From Gammaproteobacteria bacterium (GTDB lineage Bacteria; Pseudomonadota; Gammaproteobacteria; Nitrosococcales; Methylophagaceae): a stretch of DNA of 5,606 nucleotides. Positions 1-5,606 of this stretch are shown here, one piece after another. Under the pieces are notes generated by a model. That model was not told where the DNA came from. It saw only the letters and a program-made list of their open reading frames with translations, and made no database searches. Position 1 is the first letter of the stretch. Each line of letters begins with the position of its first letter. The stretch is from positions 1-5,606 of the forward strand of contig NVRG01000090.1 of assembly GCA_002400805.1 (NCBI GenBank), read 5' to 3'. The position numbers and the translations under genes are program-made.

Positions 1-1307
1 CGTATCCGTAATGACAATCGACTCGCAAAACCCAGTAAAACGACAACGACAATAGCAAACATAAATAAGGAGGTATTTAATAAGGTTTTTACAGCCTGAT
101 TTTGTAAGGCCAAAATGGTATTGGTATTTTTCTCTGCCACGACCGCAGCCACAATCTGACCGTCCATGTATACCGGATGTGAAGCGACTAACATTAACGG
201 GCCCTCTTCCCCAGTCTGACGACGTTCTGTGGCTTCGTGTCCGTTCAAGGCAGCAGTGACCACCTGACCAGATAATACTGACTGTTCATGTGATATTGAC
301 TCATCATCTGAAATCGGTTGTGTTAAAAACAATTGATAAAATAAATCTGACCAGGTTCTCAGTTTAGGTTCAGCCACAATGACATCACCGTGTCCTGCTG
401 AAGCGAGCTTAAAATGTTGCCTATCAAGCAACCATAACCTGACCCCATCCTGTGCCATCTTGCTCAATAAGCCAGTTAACGCTAGCGATGGTAGAAAAAG
501 CGGACTAAACGTCTGACTATCTCGAACATCAGCCATACCGATAACCTGTGTTTCAGAACCAGCCAGATCAACATCAATTATGGCTAAGGCAAGACTAGAA
601 GGCATCATCGATGACGGCAATGATAACTCTAGGCGGTAACCGTACGGCGACATTTGCCATTGTGCTTTAATTAACGGTTGGGCTTTAACGATAACAGGAT
701 CCACATAGCTGCCTATATATTCATAAGCATTTATTTTTCCTGGCGCACTGGCACTTAATATATAGCGATGACTGCGTTGTTGTTGATCAACCACAGCCAA
801 AATCATCGCGTCACCACCATGGCGTTGAAAACGCGTTGAATCACGCAATACAATTTCATCATCAACCACATCCAGCAATATGATTAAATTACGGTCATGT
901 TGGGCGAGAATATAGCGAGCCGAAATATCCTGTGGGTCGATTAACTGTTGTCCCGGCCTAAGTTGATTGCTAGCCGAAAATTTCTTCAGTAATGAGCTAT
1001 AGGCAAGCCATTCATCGTTATAACCATCAATTTGAATCGGTGATGTTATCGCCGTAACCTGACTTTTTAATGAGTCACCATGTTTATCGATCAATAATTC
1101 ACGTTGTCTGAGAACCTCCGGATACTGTTCGACTAACGCACTGCTTGCTCTTGCAATGGTGGCGACTGATTGAGCTTGCTCCTGCTGCAATAAATTTTCA
1201 ATGGCTTGAATATAATGCACCCCAAACCAAGGCAATAACAACAAAACGACAGACACCAGCAGTAATTTACCGCGCAGTTTTAATGTTGAGAATGGCCATA
1301 TTGTCAT
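1..1307 (-). CDS. pdsS: PdsS, PDS-system sensor histidine kinase (N-terminal sensor part, cut by window edge)
   Basis: Inner-membrane sensor kinase that should phosphorylate PdsR. Only the first 435 codons are present; the family is roughly 700 residues. Seen: a basic N-terminus and TM helix at about residues 14-33 (LLLVSVVLLLLPWFGV), a long periplasmic region, a second TM helix at about 411-429 with a run of valines, and the start of a HAMP linker (SRLSLRI) at the edge. The HisKA and ATPase domains lie outside the window. The periplasmic region appears to have two parts: a CBM9-like domain from about residue 88, with IDGYNDEW at 93-100, and a Cache/PDC-like part at about 255-400, including VRLWLLDRQ near 289. 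The start follows the pdsR stop directly (TAA-ATG). No Shine-Dalgarno precedes it, so translation probably depends on coupling to pdsR. The family is assigned from the sensor layout and the pdsR/pdsO neighbours; the ligand is unknown. Confidence 0.85.
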   Translation of the reverse strand, partial: MTIWPFSTLKLRGKLLLVSVVLLLLPWFGVHYIQAIENLLQQEQAQSVATIARASSALVEQYPEVLRQRELLIDKHGDSLKSQVTAITSPIQIDGYNDEWLAYSSLLKKFSASNQLRPGQQLIDPQDISARYILAQHDRNLIILLDVVDDEIVLRDSTRFQRHGGDAMILAVVDQQQRSHRYILSASAPGKINAYEYIGSYVDPVIVKAQPLIKAQWQMSPYGYRLELSLPSSMMPSSLALAIIDVDLAGSETQVIGMADVRDSQTFSPLFLPSLALTGLLSKMAQDGVRLWLLDRQHFKLASAGHGDVIVAEPKLRTWSDLFYQLFLTQPISDDESISHEQSVLSGQVVTAALNGHEATERRQTGEEGPLMLVASHPVYMDGQIVAAVVAEKNTNTILALQNQAVKTLLNTSLFMFAIVVVVLLGFASRLSLRI

Positions 1308-2009
1308 TTAATCAGGCTGAGCATCGAGCCAGCGATAACCTAAGCCATACACCGTTTCAATCGCTGTAAAGTCATCACTCACCGCAACAAACTTCTTCCG
1401 TATACGTTTGATATGAGAACTGATGGTATCTTCATCGACATAAATATTAGCGGCTTGCATCAGCTGCTCACGCGTTTTGACATGTCCCACATAACGCACC
1501 AACGCATGCACCAACCAAAATTCAGTCACCGTTAAGGCCACTGGCTGATTGTTATAACTCACCATCATTCGAGCAGCATCTAGTTTCAGCTCCCCATGAA
1601 TAATAAGATCTTCGGCTACAGCGGGCGTTTTCATTAATTCCAGCCGGCGAAATAACGCAGCAATACGCGCTTGTAGATGGGAGAGGCCTATGTCTTTAGT
1701 TAAATAATCATCGGCCCCTAAGCGAAAACCAGAAACAGTATCGAGCTCACTATCACGGGCGGTCAGAAAAATAATGGGGACATTGGTAGACATCGCGCGA
1801 AGATCACGACACAAATCAAAACCACCTTCAGGCTCATCGGCAAGACCAATATCAATGATGGCTAAATCAGGTAAGCGTTGCTGAAAAGCTGAATAGGCAG
1901 TTTGACGACAATCATAGGTATCAACCTCATAACCTTGTCGTCGTAGTGCTTCCGCATAATTATCCCGAATCGCCGGTTCATCTTCGACAATTGCAATTCT
2001 CCGTCCCAT
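1308..2009 (-). CDS. pdsR: PdsR, PDS-system OmpR/PhoB-type response regulator
   Basis: Cytoplasmic DNA-binding response regulator of 233 residues, the expected partner of PdsS. The receiver domain covers about residues 3-120: acidic pair E9/D10, phospho-acceptor D53 (IIDIGL), switch T83 (FLTARD) and conserved K105 (DYLTKD). A winged-helix effector domain covers about 135-230, with the recognition-helix region TISSHIKRIRKKF and the terminal wing YGLGYRW. All key receiver residues are present, so it should be phosphorylatable. An in-frame ATG lies 15 codons upstream (2054), but the ATG at 2009 is preferred: AGAGGA lies 9 nt before it, and MGRRIAIVEDE is a typical receiver start. It is first in the operon with pdsS and divergent from pdsO, a likely but unproven target. 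Recognised as the PDS-type regulator mainly from the association with PdsS and PdsO. Confidence 0.9.
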   Translation of the reverse strand: MGRRIAIVEDEPAIRDNYAEALRRQGYEVDTYDCRQTAYSAFQQRLPDLAIIDIGLADEPEGGFDLCRDLRAMSTNVPIIFLTARDSELDTVSGFRLGADDYLTKDIGLSHLQARIAALFRRLELMKTPAVAEDLIIHGELKLDAARMMVSYNNQPVALTVTEFWLVHALVRYVGHVKTREQLMQAANIYVDEDTISSHIKRIRKKFVAVSDDFTAIETVYGLGYRWLDAQPD

Positions 2010-2018
2010 GTCTTGATT

Positions 2019-2024
2019 TCCTCT
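2019..2024 (-). promoter_or_regulatory. Ribosome binding site deciding the pdsR start
   Basis: AGAGGA on the minus strand, 9 nt before the ATG at 2009. It supports this start over the upstream in-frame ATG at 2054, whose extra residues (MTIECGRKKARGNQD) do not resemble a receiver domain. Confidence 0.7.
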
Positions 2025-2162
2025 CGCCTTTTTTCTGCCACATTCTATCGTCACATTGCCTTAATCGCGACCCTTTGTCTCCACTCATGTGCGTTGTAAT
2101 AGATATCACTCGGCGCAGAAACGGATTCTCTTTAGTCAGGGACGACACGCTGAATCACCAAT

Positions 2163-2168
2163 AGGAGA
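2163..2168 (+). promoter_or_regulatory. Ribosome binding site of pdsO
   Basis: AGGAGA with its GGAG core at 2164-2167, six bases before the ATG at 2174. It is a strong Shine-Dalgarno and fixes the pdsO start, which also begins a clean signal peptide. Confidence 0.75.
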
Positions 2169-2173
2169 ACATA

Positions 2174-2902
2174 ATGAATAAAAAAATTCTTGGCTTAGCC
2201 ATTTTATTATCAATTAGCACTAACCTTATGGCTAACAGTATCTATGAGTCATCCAATCATAATGAAGTCACCACCGGTGGTATTGGTCTAATAGCCGGCA
2301 CACTAGTAGCTGGACCTTTAGGAGCCATCATAGGTGGCTCTTTAGGTGTGATGACTGGACATCATCAAACACAAGCTGAAACCATATCAGAACAACAACA
2401 AATACTAACTTTGCATCAACAAACAATCACTGAACTTGAAAGCGAACTCAAGCAAATGGTTACTACTTTAGATAAAGCAGAAAAATCGGCTCAGTATTTA
2501 GAATCGAAACAAGCGCTCAATCAGCAACAACACTTTGAAGACTTAAGCCAATTTGCCACAAGCTACCAATTAGATATCTATTTTTTAACCAATAGCACTG
2601 AACTACATCCTATTGCTCAGGACGGTTTAAGGAAACTATCTGAATTACTACAGCGTCATCCTCAACTTCAAGCAAACCTTGAAGCTCATAGCGATTGGCG
2701 CGGTAGCAATGACGACAATTGTTTATTAGCTAAACGACGCCTAAGTCAGGTGAACAATCACTTAACCCAAGCGGGTGTAAACCCCAGTCAACTCTTAGCC
2801 ACAAACTATGGTGAGCGCCATAACTACGATACCTCCACATGGGGCGAAGCTCTATTTTATGATCGTCGCGTCACCATTTCTCTTAACTATTTTGCCGACT
2901 AA
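2174..2902 (+). CDS. pdsO: PdsO, PDS-system OmpA-family envelope protein
   Basis: Exported protein of 242 residues. Seen in order: a Sec signal peptide (residues 1-20, likely cut after LMA before NSIYES); a glycine-rich hydrophobic segment at about 35-62 (GGIGLIAGTLVAGPLGAIIGG), resembling a glycine zipper; a Q/E-rich coiled coil at about 70-125; and an OmpA C-terminal domain at about 130-240. In that domain D174 (HSDWRG) and R189 (AKRR) have the same 15-residue spacing as the two E. coli OmpA residues (D271, R286) that bind the diaminopimelate of peptidoglycan, so peptidoglycan binding is likely. There is no lipobox Cys and no N-terminal beta-barrel. The PdsO family has no established function; it is known only to co-occur with the PdsS/PdsR pair. 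The gene stands alone, divergent from pdsR and ended by its own terminator. A generic OmpA/glycine-zipper protein is the alternative, but its place beside pdsRS favours PdsO. Confidence 0.88.
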   Translation: MNKKILGLAILLSISTNLMANSIYESSNHNEVTTGGIGLIAGTLVAGPLGAIIGGSLGVMTGHHQTQAETISEQQQILTLHQQTITELESELKQMVTTLDKAEKSAQYLESKQALNQQQHFEDLSQFATSYQLDIYFLTNSTELHPIAQDGLRKLSELLQRHPQLQANLEAHSDWRGSNDDNCLLAKRRLSQVNNHLTQAGVNPSQLLATNYGERHNYDTSTWGEALFYDRRVTISLNYFAD

Positions 2903-2918
2903 ATCTGTTTCAGCGACC

Positions 2919-5324
2919 TTAGTCAGCATCCTCGGATGCTGACTCTTTTTCATGTTTATGCACGTTTTCCCATAGCAAGACACGTTTATCAATTGCAGCA
3001 TTAAATGTGCCTTCAGGATATTTCCCCTCATCATTACGTTCACCAACGGTCATCCCGGTTAATAATGCTAATGCCTGCTCGGCAGTATCGACGGCATGAA
3101 TATGAAAGTGTCCTTTAGCAACCGCATCAATCACATCTTGGCGTAACATCAAATGTTGTACATTACTCCGTGGAATGATCACCCCTTGCCCTGGGGCCTG
3201 ACCTAAGCTTTGGCACACATCAAAAAAGCCTTCGATTTTTTCATTCACCCCACCGATGGCTTGAGTTTCGCCATGTTGATTCATTGATCCGGTAATGGCC
3301 AAGGCTTGATTGATAGGCAATTCAGCAATGGCCGATAACAAGGCACATAACTCTGCCAATGTTGCGCTATCGCCATCCACCTCACCATAACTTTGTTCAA
3401 ACACTAAGCTAGCTGACATGGAAAGTGGTTTATTCTTCGCATAAGTCTTGCCTAGATAACCACTTAAAATCAACACACCTTTACTGTGAATATCACCACC
3501 TAATTCAACTTCACGTTCAATGTCCAAAATATCGCCATCTCCGAAACGGCAATTGGCTGTTAACCGTGAAGGTTGGGCAAAGTTAAAACTACCGACCGTC
3601 AGCACTGATAAGGCATTTACCTGCCCGACCGTATATCCAGTCACTGTTATCCGAGTAATATTTCGTTCAATTTGTTGATAAAACAGACTCCGCATACGAT
3701 CAACCCGTTGCTCACGTGCAGTTAATGCCTGTTGGACATGTTCTTGTTTGACCAACTTCGCACCATTTTTCTTCGCCCAATAGGCCGATTCACGTAGTAG
3801 ATCGGTCATATCTCCCTGATGCAGGGAAAACATTTCGCCGTCTTCAATCGTTCTAGCACCATGCTCAATCACTCTGGCAACGGCAAGCTTGTCTAGATGT
3901 AATAAATCTTCTTTATGAACCGTGCTGGCAATCAAGCGGGCGTAAAGCTGTTGATTTTCATCTGTTCGTTCCATGTGTTCTTCAAAATCTGCTGCGACTT
4001 TAAACAATTCAGAAAACTCTGGATCTAATTCATATAATTGATAATACAAATGACGATCACCAAGCAATATCACTTTCAAATCAAGTGGAATTGGCTCAGG
4101 TTCTAACGACACCGTGGCAACCAAACTATACATTCTCTCTAAGGTATCAAACTGAACCTCTTTGGCTTGTAGTGCTCTCTTCAATCCGTCCCAGGCATAG
4201 GGCTGCATTAACAATTGCTCAGCATCAAGAATAAGATAGCCCCCATTTGCTCGATGCAAAGCCCCTGCTTTAATCAAACTGAAGTCCGTGATCAAGGCCC
4301 CCATCATCGCCATATTTTCTACACAACCTAATAGGCTCTGATGATTCGGTAAGTTTTCATACACGATCGGCGCACCAGAAACAGCGCTGTTATCAACGAT
4401 CAAGTTAATTTGATATCGTTTTAACAAGGAGTCATCTAAACCTAGACTAGCTTCCTCGGTATTTTCAGGTGGGGTGATAAATGCGTCGATATTATCTCGA
4501 ATATCTTCTTGCATCGCATCAAAATACAGCTGCAATTTGGGAGAACTTGGATAGGCATGTTTTAATTTATTAATTTGCCGGCTGATCACTTCGATCGTTA
4601 CTTCAGCATTTAAGTCCGACACTTTTTTCAAATTATCCCGTTCCCACTCACGCAACTCCAACAAGGTATGTTGCATATCTTCATGCAATGAGGCGATGGC
4701 TAACTCTGTGTGCTCTTGCTGCTCAAGCGGTAATTGTTCAAACTCATCACTGGTCATAGGCTCGCCATCACGTTTCGCCGCAAAAGCATAACTGCCATCT
4801 TGCAGACGTAATAACACCACGCCATGCTTATCGGCTTCCACTTGTAGGGCACCAAACAAACGTACTCGATGTGTCCGGGCCGACTCCTCTATTGCTCTGA
4901 TCCGACCTCGATAATATTCATCATCAAGCGCGTGAGGGATCTCGGCCTCCAAATGTTCAATCACATCTTCAATATCATGTCGCAACTGCCGACCCTGTCC
5001 TGCAGGCAAAGAGACGGCCCAAGGTTTTTGAGAATCAACAAAATTATGTAAATAGGTCCAATCCCGAGCTTGAGGTCGATGTTTTATGTGCTCATCTAAA
5101 AACCGTTTTACCAAGGTATATTTGCCAGAACCTGATGGTCCCATCACATAAAGGTTATAGCCCTCCCCATCTATATTTATCCCAAAATCAACCGCCTCGA
5201 GCGCTCTCGATTGACCGATCATCGTTGCTAACGTATCTAATTCTAACGTCGATACAAAACTAAATTTTTCTGGAGAACAATAGTGATACAGATCATCTGG
5301 AAGTAATTGAGTGGATTTCACCAT
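2919..5324 (-). CDS. Lon-like AAA+ ATP-dependent protease (AAA_32 / LonB-type, no Lon N-domain)
   Basis: Predicted cytosolic ATP-dependent serine protease of 801 residues, typical for this family of proteobacterial Lon homologues related to E. coli YcbZ (itself shorter). Domains: an N-terminal segment (to about 35); a P-loop, GPSGSGKYT at 62-70; a long helical insertion at about 110-290; the second half of the ATPase, with Walker B-like YLILDAE at 363-369; and a Lon proteolytic domain at about 560-760. The catalytic dyad is S653 (VDGDSAT) and K696 (GGVNEKIEG). Their 43-residue spacing equals that of E. coli Lon (S679/K722). The P-loop has Tyr where Ser/Thr is usual, with Thr next. The start at 5324 is preferred to an in-frame ATG at 5369 because AGAG lies 6 nt before it and nothing precedes the other. 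The N-terminal substrate-binding domain of classical Lon is absent. Substrates are unknown. Divergent from the PilZ gene and convergent with pdsO. Confidence 0.92.
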   Translation of the reverse strand: MVKSTQLLPDDLYHYCSPEKFSFVSTLELDTLATMIGQSRALEAVDFGINIDGEGYNLYVMGPSGSGKYTLVKRFLDEHIKHRPQARDWTYLHNFVDSQKPWAVSLPAGQGRQLRHDIEDVIEHLEAEIPHALDDEYYRGRIRAIEESARTHRVRLFGALQVEADKHGVVLLRLQDGSYAFAAKRDGEPMTSDEFEQLPLEQQEHTELAIASLHEDMQHTLLELREWERDNLKKVSDLNAEVTIEVISRQINKLKHAYPSSPKLQLYFDAMQEDIRDNIDAFITPPENTEEASLGLDDSLLKRYQINLIVDNSAVSGAPIVYENLPNHQSLLGCVENMAMMGALITDFSLIKAGALHRANGGYLILDAEQLLMQPYAWDGLKRALQAKEVQFDTLERMYSLVATVSLEPEPIPLDLKVILLGDRHLYYQLYELDPEFSELFKVAADFEEHMERTDENQQLYARLIASTVHKEDLLHLDKLAVARVIEHGARTIEDGEMFSLHQGDMTDLLRESAYWAKKNGAKLVKQEHVQQALTAREQRVDRMRSLFYQQIERNITRITVTGYTVGQVNALSVLTVGSFNFAQPSRLTANCRFGDGDILDIEREVELGGDIHSKGVLILSGYLGKTYAKNKPLSMSASLVFEQSYGEVDGDSATLAELCALLSAIAELPINQALAITGSMNQHGETQAIGGVNEKIEGFFDVCQSLGQAPGQGVIIPRSNVQHLMLRQDVIDAVAKGHFHIHAVDTAEQALALLTGMTVGERNDEGKYPEGTFNAAIDKRVLLWENVHKHEKESASEDAD
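2921..2950 (+). terminator. Rho-independent terminator of pdsO, inside the 3' end of the protease gene
   Basis: The arms AGTCAGCATCC (2921-2931) and GGATGCTGACT (2934-2944) are perfect complements around TC. In practice this gives a 10-bp stem closed by C-G around a CTCG tetraloop, which fits the stable YNMG class, followed by C and five T (2946-2950). It starts 18 nt after the pdsO stop. The T-run is only on the plus-strand exit side, so it should act on pdsO transcripts. The same bases encode the last residues (ESASEDAD) and the first stop-codon contact of the convergent protease gene. Confidence 0.85.
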
Positions 5325-5412
5325 AATTTTCTCTAGCCTAATAAGATTTTTTAACTTAGGATACCCCATAGCTAGAGATAACAGTGATTTTCATTGAGGT
5401 GGAGCAGAAACA
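5325..5412. promoter_or_regulatory. Divergent protease/pilZ intergenic region
   Basis: These 88 bp must carry the start signals of two divergent genes. The centre is A/T-rich (around 5340-5357), and no convincing -35/-10 pair could be named on either strand. A weak AGAG (minus strand, 5331-5334) serves the protease gene, and GGAG at 5401-5404, 8 nt before the ATG at 5413, serves the PilZ gene. The 8-bp inverted repeat listed separately lies here. Confidence 0.5.
5330..5378. repeat. 8-bp inverted repeat in the protease/pilZ intergenic region
   Basis: TCTCTAGC (5330-5337) and GCTAGAGA (5371-5378) are exact reverse complements separated by 33 bp. The start-to-start distance is 41 bp, about four helical turns, so both arms lie on the same DNA face. 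The left arm covers the protease ribosome binding site. It could be a paired operator for one regulator, but an 8-bp match over 88 bp could also be chance. Confidence 0.35.
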
Positions 5413-5606
5413 ATGGCCGAACACGAAGAAAAACGTCATTTCGTTAGAATGAACATTGAAACACAGGTTACTTATTCCATTCAGGGTGAGAACGCAATAA
5501 CTCATCACGGTACAAGTGGAGATCTTAGTGCAACGGGGCTACATATGATTACCGATTATGCTCTAGCAGAAAACGATATCATTTCTATCGTGATGAACCC
5601 TAGCGG
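5413..5606 (+). CDS. PilZ-domain protein, probable c-di-GMP receptor (N-terminal part, cut by window edge)
   Basis: The first 64 codons of a PilZ protein. PilZ domains bind cyclic di-GMP and pass the signal on to motility, polysaccharide or other envelope functions. Both signature motifs are visible: RxxxR as R8-H-F-V-R12, and DxSxxG as D37-L-S-A-T-G42, with the usual hydrophobic beta-strand spacing between and after them (VTYSIQG, LHMITDY). No signal peptide or membrane helix is seen, so it is probably cytosolic. GGAG 8 nt upstream supports this start, and MAEHEEKRHFVR is a typical short lead into a stand-alone PilZ domain. The C-terminus is missing, so extra domains cannot be excluded. It is divergent from the protease gene and no functional link is shown. 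Confidence 0.88.
   Translation, partial: MAEHEEKRHFVRMNIETQVTYSIQGENAITHHGTSGDLSATGLHMITDYALAENDIISIVMNPS

Larger units (their letters stand above)
2010..2173. promoter_or_regulatory. Divergent pdsR/pdsO intergenic region
   Basis: This 164-bp region must hold the promoters of both the pdsRS operon (leftward) and pdsO (rightward). The best leftward -10 candidate is TAGAAT on the minus strand (2042-2047), about 33 bp upstream of the pdsR ATG, but no good -35 stands in front of it. For pdsO a weak pair is TTGTCT (2075-2080) and TAATAG (2097-2102), 16 bp apart. Two copies of CACATT (2039-2044 and 2052-2057, 13 bp apart) overlap or flank the leftward -10 and could be part of a regulator site. No gene, RNA or terminator is visible. 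The divergent layout suits coordinate control by PdsR (inference). Confidence 0.45.

Noticed and set aside
1145..1369. Plus-strand open frame of 74 codons across the pdsR/pdsS junction
   Set aside because: It lies antisense to two well-supported genes, has no ribosome binding site and resembles no protein family.
2102..2107. GATATC palindrome in the pdsR/pdsO intergenic region
   Set aside because: A 6-bp palindrome with no extended symmetry is expected by chance.
1946..2164. Plus-strand open frame of 72 codons covering the pdsR 5' end and the intergenic region
   Set aside because: It overlaps the receiver-domain codons antisense, has low-complexity Ser/Cys-rich content and no clear ribosome binding site, and would cross the region needed for promoters.
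2921..2944. Terminator also acting on the protease transcript (bidirectional)
   Set aside because: On the minus strand the hairpin is followed by AAGGTCGCTG with no T-run, and it lies before and across the stop codon, so leftward termination is not supported.
2852..3046. Minus-strand open frame of 64 codons over the pdsO/protease 3' ends
   Set aside because: It is an out-of-frame shadow of the protease C-terminus and runs through the terminator hairpin.
4869..5051. Plus-strand open frame of 60 codons inside the protease gene
   Set aside because: It is antisense to a continuous conserved coding region and has no recognisable motif.
5325..5369. Protease start at the upstream ATG (5369)
   Set aside because: No Shine-Dalgarno precedes it, and the extra 15 residues add nothing family-like. 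The ATG at 5324 has AGAG at good spacing.

Overview
This 5.6-kb window looks like chromosomal DNA of a Gram-negative, probably marine, gammaproteobacterium of moderate G+C content. The evidence is three members of the 'proteobacterial dedicated sortase' (PDS) signalling group (PdsS, PdsR, PdsO), a family set described mostly from marine Proteobacteria, next to a Lon-like AAA+ protease and a PilZ protein. The genus cannot be fixed from the sequence alone. No IS element, CRISPR array, tRNA or rRNA was seen.

Layout from left to right. Positions 1-2009 (minus strand) hold a two-component operon: pdsR (OmpR/PhoB-type response regulator), then with zero spacing pdsS (sensor histidine kinase). PdsS is cut by the left window edge just after its second membrane helix, so its HAMP remainder and kinase core lie outside. 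A 164-bp divergent intergenic region (2010-2173) separates pdsR from pdsO (plus strand, 2174-2902), which encodes a secreted OmpA-like protein with a glycine-zipper segment and a coiled coil. pdsO converges on a large Lon-like protease gene (minus strand, 2919-5324). The pdsO terminator hairpin lies inside the last codons of the protease gene. An 88-bp divergent region (5325-5412) with an 8-bp inverted repeat then leads to a PilZ-domain gene (plus strand, from 5413), cut by the right edge.

Possible joint role (inference): PdsS has a long periplasmic region with a CBM9-like motif, and PdsO has the OmpA-type residues that bind peptidoglycan. Together with PdsR they fit an envelope- or glycan-sensing circuit. 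The sortase and its VIT/VWA-type LPXTG target, which normally accompany this circuit, are not next to pdsO on its downstream side; that position is taken by a terminator and the unrelated protease gene. They may lie left of pdsS, lie elsewhere in the genome, or be absent. This is the most notable observation in the window. The protease and PilZ genes look like a separate housekeeping/signalling neighbourhood.
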